Of a DNA stretch of 64,000 bases, positions 45,552-54,780 are shown piece by piece; the first letter of the stretch is position 1, and each line of letters starts with the position of its first letter. The notes below the pieces were generated by a model. That model was given only the letters and a program-made list of their open reading frames with translations, made no database searches and had not been told where the DNA came from. Source of the stretch: Fodinibius halophilus (lineage in GTDB: Bacteria; Bacteroidota; Rhodothermia; Balneolales; Balneolaceae); NCBI RefSeq assembly GCF_011059105.1, contig NZ_JAALLS010000023.1, positions 1-64,000 on the forward strand, given 5' to 3'. The position numbers and the translations under genes are program-made.

Positions 45552-47087
45552 CTATAAGGATAGATTCACATAGATCCCCACAAACGCCCTCAATTGCATA
45601 TCCTGCAGTTCTATAGTGCTAGCTAATTGGATGCTATTCGTTATTGAATAAACGCCTCTCAAGGTAAATTTGGGGGCAAACGCTGTTTGGGACTTGAGAA
45701 ATATTGGATTACTGACAGTAAAAGAACCCTTCACTTTTTGTGAGGGGAAAAATCGATTTTCTATCTTGGGATTAAATATTAATTCTCCCCCTTCCTTTTC
45801 AAAGAAAACGGGATTGAAAGAGAGCATAAAGGACGTAGCCCAATACTCTTTAACCATTGCAAAGGTTTTACCGACACCAGCGTATAATCCCATGGCCATT
45901 AAGGACTCGTTTTTATAGGTAAATCTTTTCCCACCCAATCCTAAGCCCCATGATAATGGAGAATTAAATTCATTTTTGGGTTGCCTGCTCAGCTGCTGGA
46001 ATAACCAAAACTCATCAATTAAGATATCGGTCTGAGAAAACATCGAACGAATTCGAAATACATCGATATAATCAAACTTCGGGTACGTATTGTAGCTATC
46101 AGTAAAACTATGAAGCCCAAGGCGTAGATCCACCAACATAGCACTTGATCCATTGTGGGTATACCCATAATCAATGCCAACTCGTCCGGGGGGATGAATA
46201 GCAAAGGGGACTCTTTTTAAACTTCTGAAATTATAATCCGTTTCCTTTTGGGCAACTTCATATCTAAGCTTCCTGATCAATTCTTGTTTTTCGGTATCTA
46301 TGTGATCCGATTTATTATTATAAAGCCACTCAAAAGTCTTTAAAAAATGTACTTTTTCTTCAGTCGATAAGGAATCGATATTGGTCCTTGTTAAACCATT
46401 GCTATCATAGCCTGATAAAATATCATTTAGCTGGCCCTCAATATTTTCAATCCATAACGGATCAGATAGCCTTGGTGCAATAAAATCATTACTTAGAACC
46501 TCTTGAGGTAATACAAATAATTCTTTGGAATAGGTTTCTCCAAGCGTATAGTGCAACACCTCACTTATGCGGGTGGCACAATTCTTATCTGAAAATCGAT
46601 ATTGTTTCGAGGAGCCTTGTTCTTGGTTGAGATACTTTGCGAATCGTTTTTTCTCTTCCGGCTTTAACCTCAGTGGAAACAACCAAAGATCACGTGATTC
46701 CCCATAAGAGTAATCCCGTATTTTCTTATAAAATGGTAATTCTTCAAAGCTCCCATCAAGGTTCCCAACTAAACCATTATATAGAGTCGATGCCCCGGAA
46801 TGGCCTTCTACATCAGCAGCAAAATTTATGGCCTTCCACATCTGCGGATTTGTAGACGTATTTTCTTTAGACTTTACTAAGAGAAAAAGGTGTCCGAATG
46901 TGGATGATGGACTTGCCGGATATGGACCCGCAAATACTAAATAAAGTTGGTCAAAATTGCCCTCTAACTCTTCATTGATTGAACTGCTTTGGGAAACTAC
47001 GGTTTTGTTTTGAGCATGTGTGAAAAGTGGAAATAAAAAAAAGGCGGATACCAATAAAAGTATCCACCTTCGGGTGATATAAATCAT
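45552..47087 (-). CDS. DUF4105 (Lnb-like) envelope protein
   Basis: A 511-residue exported protein with a signal peptide (about 1-25, cleaved near THAQN). Residues about 45-190 form the DUF4105/Lnb N-terminal domain: LYLVFAGPYPASPSSTFGHLFLLV, SYGESRDLWLFPL and the conserved DKNCATRISE with its cysteine and neighbouring Asn. The C-terminal 250 residues (about 280-511) alternate as beta strands with aromatic ends, like an outer-membrane barrel. The ATG directly abuts the stop of the upstream PEGA gene (TAGATG), so translation is coupled. The family's biochemical role is not established; a cysteine-hydrolase-type activity has been suggested for such folds. Confidence 0.78.
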   Translation of the reverse strand: MIYITRRWILLLVSAFFLFPLFTHAQNKTVVSQSSSINEELEGNFDQLYLVFAGPYPASPSSTFGHLFLLVKSKENTSTNPQMWKAINFAADVEGHSGASTLYNGLVGNLDGSFEELPFYKKIRDYSYGESRDLWLFPLRLKPEEKKRFAKYLNQEQGSSKQYRFSDKNCATRISEVLHYTLGETYSKELFVLPQEVLSNDFIAPRLSDPLWIENIEGQLNDILSGYDSNGLTRTNIDSLSTEEKVHFLKTFEWLYNNKSDHIDTEKQELIRKLRYEVAQKETDYNFRSLKRVPFAIHPPGRVGIDYGYTHNGSSAMLVDLRLGLHSFTDSYNTYPKFDYIDVFRIRSMFSQTDILIDEFWLFQQLSRQPKNEFNSPLSWGLGLGGKRFTYKNESLMAMGLYAGVGKTFAMVKEYWATSFMLSFNPVFFEKEGGELIFNPKIENRFFPSQKVKGSFTVSNPIFLKSQTAFAPKFTLRGVYSITNSIQLASTIELQDMQLRAFVGIYVNLSL

Positions 47088-47696
47088 CTATGCATCTAAT
47101 AATTTAACGACCTCTTTACCGAAACGGACTTCATTTCCATCGGTTGTTTCAAACTTTGACTTAATAAGATCTATTGATTCTTGGTTATACGGTAAACTGG
47201 CTAAAGCAATCAACGTTTCGAGATGATCGCCTCCATTATTACCTAGATCAATAGCTATATCAGTCATATTAAATAAGGTATAACGTCTTAACTCATAGCG
47301 ATTTAAAAATGCTTCCTGTCCCTCCCCTTTCTTGTAAAGTTCCACTTGATATGTGGATGGTGAGTATGAGTAAGCCGCACCACTAATCCAATCAGTAATA
47401 CTTCCCAGTGTACCTCCGGTTATTATATTACCCCAAAAAATTGGCTCCAGACTTTTTGATAAGCTTAAGGTGTGCGATTTATACCCCTCTTTTCGAATAA
47501 CCAGGGCATCTTCGTTCTTTTTAATCTTACTGGCAAAAGGGGTTTCCCCTATCTGAGCACCATTTAAGTAAACTCCAGCACCATCAACGTTAGAGTTGAT
47601 AGTAACTATTTGTGTTGTTCCCTTTGTTAAAGTTGCACAACCTGCTATGATTATGGATGCAGAAATCCCTAGTAATAATAGTGTACGTTTTATCAT
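47088..47696 (-). CDS. PEGA-domain lipoprotein
   Basis: A 202-residue lipoprotein with the lipobox IIAGC (C20). A PEGA domain follows at about 28-80 (VTINSNVDGAGVYLNGAQIGETPFASKI, in two halves). It resembles the PEGA repeats of the caspase protein at 35600-38152. A hydrophobic segment lies near 90-105, and the C-terminal half is helical. The ATG has a good AGGAG ribosome site. It is the first gene of a two-gene operon with the DUF4105 protein. PEGA domains are thought to bind surface sugar polymers or protein partners. Confidence 0.8.
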   Translation of the reverse strand: MIKRTLLLLGISASIIIAGCATLTKGTTQIVTINSNVDGAGVYLNGAQIGETPFASKIKKNEDALVIRKEGYKSHTLSLSKSLEPIFWGNIITGGTLGSITDWISGAAYSYSPSTYQVELYKKGEGQEAFLNRYELRRYTLFNMTDIAIDLGNNGGDHLETLIALASLPYNQESIDLIKSKFETTDGNEVRFGKEVVKLLDA

Positions 47697-48544
47697 TTTT
47701 CTCCTGTAGATGTATTAATTATAAATTTGGGCTTAAAGCAAACGTAGAATTGCATGAAAAATGTAATTCATCCCGATGAAAACCATTAAGCCAACGTGTA
47801 ATTTTTCTAATACTATTAATTTAAAAGTACACTACCAAAGATTAATAATTCCTGAATTTGCTATGGTAAATCTCTCAATAGAGAGTTACGACTAACCTGT
47901 TATTTATAAGGTGATTATGATATTCTATGTGAATATTTTTTGATGTCAATCACTGTATAATTAGGCCTGCACTTTCGAAAAGTGAACTTGCTGCATTTTA
48001 TTAGGAAACTGAATACTAGCTATTAATTCTTTGCAATATCCAACAAACAAAATGAATGGCTTTTGTTAAATATCATACAACCGTCTTGTTAATTTTTATA
48101 ATATGATTACTATCAAAAAAACGATGAGATCAGCCTTAATTACCTATTAAATACATTTATCAGAGTGAATAACTTTATTTTGTTAATTGCAATAAGGTAC
48201 TATTGTTAATTCTTCCCTAAATTACTGATCTCCTGAAAAAGCTAATCATCTGAAACTAAAAAAACACGTTCTAACGAATCATTGATCCTCTCTATTCTCA
48301 AGATCCACAAATGCTTTTTTAAATATCTGGTTAGGGGAATTATCGGCAAAAAAACAAGAAGATAACCACCTCCTCTTTAATTTTAAGCCGCTTAGAAAGG
48401 CAATATGAAAAAACCATCCCATGGGAAATTTAACAAGCCAAAATGATAAATATAATAGCAGGTTATTTAACCCATGGGATCGTGGAATTAACTATGTTTT
48501 GATCAATTAGGTGATTAATAAATTACACTATAAGTTTTTCCCAT
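47697..48544. other. 848-base AT-rich intergenic region
   Basis: This is the largest gene-free stretch of the window. It holds the PEGA operon promoter region on the left and the terminator-like hairpin of the helicase operon on the right (48408-48480). Between them I see no ORF above 60 codons with a start, no RNA gene and no repeat family. It could be a scar of deletion or insertion. Confidence 0.5.
48408..48480 (-). terminator. Putative terminator of the helicase operon
   Basis: On the minus strand the arms ATCCCATGGG (48471-48480) and CCCATGGGAT (48416-48425) can pair across a 45-base loop, followed by GG and six T residues. The large loop makes it less certain than a normal terminator. 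It lies 64 bases after the druE stop. Confidence 0.45.
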
Positions 48545-51500
48545 TTAATCTCGGTACTTAATAAAAATCTGTGTAGGTGTATTTCTCCCGATAATTTTTG
48601 GATTAGCTTTCAGAACTTGATCGACTTCTTTCTTTAGTCCACTTTCGCCAGTATTTACATGGGTGAAATCAAATTGTGCCTCCTGAGGATTATTAGAATA
48701 TCTTGGGTTCTCTACTTTCCAATATCCCACCCCTTGATCCAACCTCACAAATAAAACTGAATCATCTTTAAATATAATCTCTATTATACGACCATGTTTT
48801 ATCTGTTTTCGACGTAAAACATTCAATGAAATATTGAAACCATCCTTATCAAACACATTTTTTAAAACATAATCTCGATATTTAGATTCTTCCCAATCAT
48901 GGAATATCAAATTCCCATAATTGTTGTACCCCTTATTCTTTTTCGTGGTATTTATGGTAAGTGGAATTTGATCCCATGTATCCACCTTTGATTGAATTTC
49001 TTTTAGTCCACTAAATAAAGACCTAACCATTGCAATACTAAGGGGGTTGTGCAAATACCTATCACTGTAACTAACTTCACTTATATTTTTTCCTCCAACA
49101 CTAAAAAGGGATTTAGTTTTGCTATGATTATTAGTGATTATTTCCCAAAACTTATTGCCAAAATCTTTAAGAGTCCCATCTAAATCATTCTTTAACTCTA
49201 ATTCTAAATCAGATTTTCCCTTAAGCTTTTGTCTCAGCCCTTTTCTTTCCTTTAACTCATAATTCAGACTCCAATCTTTTAAATTTCCACTTATCAGTGG
49301 ATTTTTATCTCTTTCTGAACTACTCCATGATTTATTTGCTTTAAAAGCACTTTTATCTTGAGTTACCCAAGCTAAAATATCACTTGAGAATTTTATAGCA
49401 GCAATTATGGGAACATTATTTTGTTTCGGTAATTTATTAATTCCAATAACTTCCAGGTAATCCCTATCCATCATTCCCAATAAAGATAACAGGTCTTCAT
49501 CTCCTAAATCCTCAAATAAATTTTGAGGGAATGCAACTTTTACTTCAATTGGTTTTTCAGAAAGGTGAATCGCCATATTACGTAAAGGAGAGACCGCAAT
49601 ATCACAATCTTCGCTATCTCCATCGGCAAACAAATAAACTGTACCAGAGGGATTATTATTGACCTCCCGAATTAATGCTTTCTCTATATCTTCATGTTCT
49701 ATATTTGAAATTTCGTCGAAATAGTCTAATTCTTTCGGCAACTGATGCTTATTTAGCCATTCTTCATTAAGCAATGAAAGAGCTTCAAACCTATCTAACT
49801 CATCAAATCTAAATCTTTGGTCATAATCCAAAACACACTTTGGACAACTTGAACTGCAATTGTTAGAACAGTTCAATTTCTCATAAGCTTTCTGAAAAAT
49901 ATTGCTAATAATATGATCAATGTTAGAAGAGAAACCACTTGCATTTCTATCATAAACCAAGATCGAATAAGTTGACCTTATACCATCGATAGAAGCTTCT
50001 TTCACATCACAAATTAACTCCATTGATTGAACTCCTAATAAATCAGCAATACTATCTCGAAATACTACCGCTAAAGTAGCCGCTTTGTTTCTATCTTTTA
50101 ACCAGTTCCCCTCACTATCCTTTAATTGTATCTCAAGTATATCAGTAGACTGTTGATGTCCAAGTGAGATATTTTCTTTTATTGCCCATTCATTTGCACT
50201 ACCTGGACACACTCTGTCACCCTTTTTCCCTCTAAGTTTGTTGTGTTGCTTACCAGATTCAAACTTCTTAGGCAAGTTCCCTTCGTTATCTAAAGGTTCA
50301 GCTCTTCCACACATCATACAAATCGCATAACCTGTACCATTTTCTCCCTTTGAATGATGAAAAATCTGTCCTTCAGAAGTTGAACGATAACGACCTAAAC
50401 TTGGATTAATCAGTGGTGACCATTCACCTCCTACTTCCACCCATGGCCTTTCAACTGGAATAAATTTTCTCGATGTAACATCATTCTTTCGAGATTCATA
50501 AAAATCTACACTAAACCCAGAGGGTTCAAGATACTCTTCAATATTAGAAGGTCTTATTTGCTCACCACAGTGATCACATAATAGTGCACCTTTTCGATTA
50601 AACGTGGAACCACTTGCACCACAACTGTGACATCTCCAAGCATATTTTATTGCCTGTGACTCTTTAACTTCAGATACGTTACTTGGTATATGCCAATTGA
50701 GTGTGATACCAGCTGATTTATAAACCACTCCATCAACAACTATATCCGCCCCAGGTGCATATTCTCTAAGTGCTGACACAATATCTCTTGATGGCAATTC
50801 CCTATTTTGCAGAGTATTGTCATCCCGTGTTTTACTTTTCTTATTTTTTTCCTGCTTAAATGCCGCAATATTATAGTGGTCGAAAACTGTGATATTTGAA
50901 GGAAAACCATAACCAGGAAGGAAACCTTTAGAAGCAAGTTCTCGCAATAGATATTCATCAGTTAGTCTTCGTAACTGGTGGTCAATAGCTTTAACAGCTG
51001 GTTGATCTTTCCCCCCATTTTCTAGGATATCTTCCCTTTGCTTTGTTATAGTTTCATATTCATTTCTCCATTTGACAGCTATTTGATCAATGTTATTTGC
51101 AGAATTTTTAATTAGGAAAATTGGATCCGTCTCATCAAACACACTACCTCTAACTAAAATCTTAATTTCCCTAAATACATTTTTATCTTCCTCCAGCTGT
51201 TGGTTTTCACACCAATTTATGAACTTTCTGTAGGTTGATTCCTCATTAGTAAAGAACCAACCAGATGTCAATTTATATTTATCTACATCCTTTAACCCTT
51301 GTACATTATTCAAAAAGTGGGAAAGTAGATAAGCATTAACATGTCTTTGGACAATAACTTGACTATTCAGCGATACAGTAGGAGCAGGTAATTGTGTATC
51401 AAAGGCCCAGGAACTGTTTTCAAATGCCGCTAAGTCATGCGGATTAGGCTTACAAAGCGTTACAGTAGTTGATCTTAACTCATTTCTACGTCCGGCTCTT

Positions 51501-54500
51501 CCAGCTCGCTGTAAATAATTAGCTGGATGAGGAGGAACATTATTCATAGCCACTATTCTAATTCCTCCAATATCAATCCCCATTTCCATTGTTGTTGAAC
51601 AGGACAAAATATTGATTTTACCTTCCTTAAATCCTTTTTCATATTTTTTTAAGAGGTAAGAATCCTGTTGAGCTGAATGTTCGGCAGTAGAATAATAGGG
51701 CATCATCTCAATTACCCTATCATTAAAAATTGACCACAAACCTCTCTCTCTTAGCTTGTTTATAGTTTCTTGATCATTTAACCATTTTTGTGCTATATCT
51801 CGATTTTTAAATGGATTTTGTGTATTTCCGAAAGGCTTGTCATATCGTGGCAACTCTACTTCTTCACACTTGATATCCCCTTCAAAATATTTGGGGAGAT
51901 ATGGTGTAACCTTTCCAATAGTTTTATCTAAAAATCTTCGAGTTATAGGACAAATCCATGCTTTGGTAGGTATCGTAAATGAAATGTTGTCCAGTGGTAA
52001 TACAAATCCGTTATCCCGGTTTTCCAAAGTGCTAGTATCAATCAAGTCTTTCCATCCTCGATACAAGAGGTCATCAACAATATCTTCACCTTTAGGACTC
52101 TCTACGTCTACCCCTAACAGATAAATTAATAAACGGACAATCCTGCTACGAGCCTTACCCCTTCTAGTGTTTGGCCAACGACGTTGATATTTCCCTACAT
52201 CTTCTTCATCTGGACCCAAAAGATGAGACCTATAAAAAGGTAGTCCTAACCAGTTATCTAATATTTTAGTACTACCTAAACTTCCTCCTGCTCTAACAAA
52301 ATAATCAACACATAATTTCAAGTATGTTTTCCACTCTTCTAAAGAATATCCATTTCCAAGCCATTTATCAGGAGCTTCTCGGATTTCATTTATCTTTGGA
52401 TACTCAAGGCCTATTAAACCTAGCGTTTCGAGGTTATTTTGTCTTCGTGGTCTTCTTGCAAACTCTCTAACAACCAGTAACTCTGAAACTAATGAGCCAG
52501 CCTTTGAACTGCTGAAAATATGGGGGTCATGACGTTTGTAATTATTACATATATATGAAAAATCCCCATTTTCATTGGCAAGTAACTTTTTTAAGGTACT
52601 ATACTCTACAGGATTAAACCCTTTAAGTTTTTTTAGCTCCTTTTTCTCATCCTCGATTATGTCATCTAAATCTCCATTATTAGCTTCCGTTAGCCTATTT
52701 ATTTTATTTTTCAGTTTTTTAACTTTTGCTTTATTCTTTTTACCCCCTTCTTGTAGTACATAATGATAGATCAGACCTCTTGCTTTAGTGATTTCAGCAT
52801 TCTGCTGTAACTTCGCAGCTATTCTAGCTGTACCCTGTCTACTATCATTAAAAGTTAATAATCTTCGACCATTAAATGGGTTTTCAGGTGATTCATTTTT
52901 CTCTTCTGCATAATTAAGAAGCGTCGGAAGCAATACATTTAAAAGAGAAGGAGCACCTATCCGATGAGCCCTAAATCTATTATGCCTTTTATAACTACCA
53001 TCCAAACAACTTGGACAGGGTAATCCATTTTCTTCTCCCTCATACTCTCTAATAGATAATCTTAAACCATCAGTTCCCTCTTCGACTATTCTTGTATTCT
53101 TATTTAAGTATACAGTACCAGTCCCCTCCAAATCCCTATTGGTTATAATTGCTGTATTTCCATGTCGGTTAATACTTTCATTTTCTTCTGGATTAATAGC
53201 TTCAGGATCATCTTCGAGTTCAAGTTCAAATTCATCATATCCTTCATCTTTAGCTGGTTGAATAATTTTAGCTGAAAGTTCTCCACCAGTGTTGACTTCC
53301 TTAACCTCGATGTTCAAATAAACTTCTCCACATTCAGTACACGAAACAACTTCATAAACAGGTGCCCCACAATCACACTCAGTTCTATTGTCTAAATACA
53401 CCATCCCAAAAGGCCATTCATTTCCTTCTAACGATGTTCCTTGAACTTGAGAGCAACATTGATCAGCACATGCCCATAGTCCAGCAACCGTTTTTTGAAA
53501 AATATGTGCTCTTAATGGCAAAAAGGATTCTTCATTTGATTCAGCTCTAGAAAGTAAATCCAACCATTCTAGTGCTTTCTGTTGTTGTTCTGAAGAATAA
53601 TTTTCAGACTGCTCATAAATAACACTACATATATCGCTGAGTTTAGCAATTGCATCTGAATTTCTGACAAACAAACCCCGAATCTTTCTAGCTGTCGAAT
53701 GTTTTGTCAATCTTTTATAAAGTTCTTCAGGATTTTCAATTGTTTTCAAACTTTCTAATGAGCTTTCACCCAACTGAAAATTTTGCAACTGTGGTATTTC
53801 CCTTTTCCCTTCTACAACATGAACCTTTGATTCATCGACACCAGCAATTTGAGTTAAAAAGCTTTTTAACTGTGAACGAGCCTCTTCACCTTCTTCACCA
53901 ATAGTTGCTGAAGTTGCAATAAATCGAACCTCACTTGGTTTCTTACCAAAAGCTTGAAGAACTCTACGAATTAACAAGGTCATCTCTGCCGCTTGTGAAC
54001 CAATGTATGTATGGGCTTCATCCAATACTATAGTATCTAACAGTCCGTTTGACTGTTCCAATATTGGATTATCCTTTGCACGCACTAACATATACTCAAG
54101 CATCGTAGGATTCGTGACAAGGATGGGCGGAGGCGAATTTCGTAAAGATTTCCTATCAATGACTTCATTTGGATACCTATGTCTTCTTGATGCTTTAACC
54201 TTTTCTTCTGTTAAACCATTATACAGGCAAAATCGAATGTCACCACCAAACGGTTCTGTCCATGTTCTTAACCTTTCTCTTTGGCTATTAATCAGTGCAT
54301 TTAGTGGGTATAAGAAAAGGGACCTGACTCCTACTAATGGTTTTTGCCTTCTCGCTCTTTCGTCAAGCAAACGATTAAGTATGGGCACCATAAAACATTC
54401 AGTCTTACCCGAACCGGTGCCACTTGAGATAATTACTGATTGCGGATCCTCTTTATCTAAGATATTCCAAGCTCTCTCTTGATGTGTATAAGGATAATAT

Positions 54501-54775
54501 TCCTTTTTCAACTCTCCTCGATCTAACGCCTTAACTAATTCCTTTCGCAGTAAATCTCCCCCTAGTTCCTTAATCTTCTTGGATCCGGGCTCCCAGCCAA
54601 ACACCGCCTCAAAAGTTGGGTCACCTATAAAACAGCCCTCTTTTCCTAAAGGCCTATTGAAATAGGATTCCAAATAAGTTCTCAAAGCCTTATTGGAAAA
54701 TCCGAAAGAACTTAGTGCACTTGTACTTGCTCTATCAGCAAGCGTTGGTATCATATCACTGTAATAATTATCCAT
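48545..54775 (-). CDS. druE: Giant DEAD/DEAH helicase with DUF1998 (DruE-like, Druantia)
   Basis: A 2076-residue cytoplasmic superfamily-2 helicase. The Q-motif region (YYPYTHQERAW) is followed by Walker A (SSGTGSGKT, K124), DEAH at 252-255 (VLDEAHTYIGSQ), the FIATSAT motif III, and a helicase C-terminal domain near 1055-1130 (CSTTMEMGIDIG, QRAGRAGR). Several zinc-type cysteine pairs are seen (CTEC, CPSC, CHSC, CDHC). DUF1998 lies around 1600-1670 with CSNNCSSSCPKCVLDYD. Large DUF1998 helicases next to a STY4851/ECs_5259-type partner are the DruE/DruH pair of Druantia type III phage defence. It starts 5 bp after druH. The motifs look intact. Its last 400 residues are unassigned. Confidence 0.82.
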   Translation of the reverse strand: MDNYYSDMIPTLADRASTSALSSFGFSNKALRTYLESYFNRPLGKEGCFIGDPTFEAVFGWEPGSKKIKELGGDLLRKELVKALDRGELKKEYYPYTHQERAWNILDKEDPQSVIISSGTGSGKTECFMVPILNRLLDERARRQKPLVGVRSLFLYPLNALINSQRERLRTWTEPFGGDIRFCLYNGLTEEKVKASRRHRYPNEVIDRKSLRNSPPPILVTNPTMLEYMLVRAKDNPILEQSNGLLDTIVLDEAHTYIGSQAAEMTLLIRRVLQAFGKKPSEVRFIATSATIGEEGEEARSQLKSFLTQIAGVDESKVHVVEGKREIPQLQNFQLGESSLESLKTIENPEELYKRLTKHSTARKIRGLFVRNSDAIAKLSDICSVIYEQSENYSSEQQQKALEWLDLLSRAESNEESFLPLRAHIFQKTVAGLWACADQCCSQVQGTSLEGNEWPFGMVYLDNRTECDCGAPVYEVVSCTECGEVYLNIEVKEVNTGGELSAKIIQPAKDEGYDEFELELEDDPEAINPEENESINRHGNTAIITNRDLEGTGTVYLNKNTRIVEEGTDGLRLSIREYEGEENGLPCPSCLDGSYKRHNRFRAHRIGAPSLLNVLLPTLLNYAEEKNESPENPFNGRRLLTFNDSRQGTARIAAKLQQNAEITKARGLIYHYVLQEGGKKNKAKVKKLKNKINRLTEANNGDLDDIIEDEKKELKKLKGFNPVEYSTLKKLLANENGDFSYICNNYKRHDPHIFSSSKAGSLVSELLVVREFARRPRRQNNLETLGLIGLEYPKINEIREAPDKWLGNGYSLEEWKTYLKLCVDYFVRAGGSLGSTKILDNWLGLPFYRSHLLGPDEEDVGKYQRRWPNTRRGKARSRIVRLLIYLLGVDVESPKGEDIVDDLLYRGWKDLIDTSTLENRDNGFVLPLDNISFTIPTKAWICPITRRFLDKTIGKVTPYLPKYFEGDIKCEEVELPRYDKPFGNTQNPFKNRDIAQKWLNDQETINKLRERGLWSIFNDRVIEMMPYYSTAEHSAQQDSYLLKKYEKGFKEGKINILSCSTTMEMGIDIGGIRIVAMNNVPPHPANYLQRAGRAGRRNELRSTTVTLCKPNPHDLAAFENSSWAFDTQLPAPTVSLNSQVIVQRHVNAYLLSHFLNNVQGLKDVDKYKLTSGWFFTNEESTYRKFINWCENQQLEEDKNVFREIKILVRGSVFDETDPIFLIKNSANNIDQIAVKWRNEYETITKQREDILENGGKDQPAVKAIDHQLRRLTDEYLLRELASKGFLPGYGFPSNITVFDHYNIAAFKQEKNKKSKTRDDNTLQNRELPSRDIVSALREYAPGADIVVDGVVYKSAGITLNWHIPSNVSEVKESQAIKYAWRCHSCGASGSTFNRKGALLCDHCGEQIRPSNIEEYLEPSGFSVDFYESRKNDVTSRKFIPVERPWVEVGGEWSPLINPSLGRYRSTSEGQIFHHSKGENGTGYAICMMCGRAEPLDNEGNLPKKFESGKQHNKLRGKKGDRVCPGSANEWAIKENISLGHQQSTDILEIQLKDSEGNWLKDRNKAATLAVVFRDSIADLLGVQSMELICDVKEASIDGIRSTYSILVYDRNASGFSSNIDHIISNIFQKAYEKLNCSNNCSSSCPKCVLDYDQRFRFDELDRFEALSLLNEEWLNKHQLPKELDYFDEISNIEHEDIEKALIREVNNNPSGTVYLFADGDSEDCDIAVSPLRNMAIHLSEKPIEVKVAFPQNLFEDLGDEDLLSLLGMMDRDYLEVIGINKLPKQNNVPIIAAIKFSSDILAWVTQDKSAFKANKSWSSSERDKNPLISGNLKDWSLNYELKERKGLRQKLKGKSDLELELKNDLDGTLKDFGNKFWEIITNNHSKTKSLFSVGGKNISEVSYSDRYLHNPLSIAMVRSLFSGLKEIQSKVDTWDQIPLTINTTKKNKGYNNYGNLIFHDWEESKYRDYVLKNVFDKDGFNISLNVLRRKQIKHGRIIEIIFKDDSVLFVRLDQGVGYWKVENPRYSNNPQEAQFDFTHVNTGESGLKKEVDQVLKANPKIIGRNTPTQIFIKYRD

Positions 54776-54780
54776 AAAAT

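Noticed and set aside
54003-54482. 159-codon plus-strand frame
   Set aside because: It is antisense to the conserved helicase motifs of druE.
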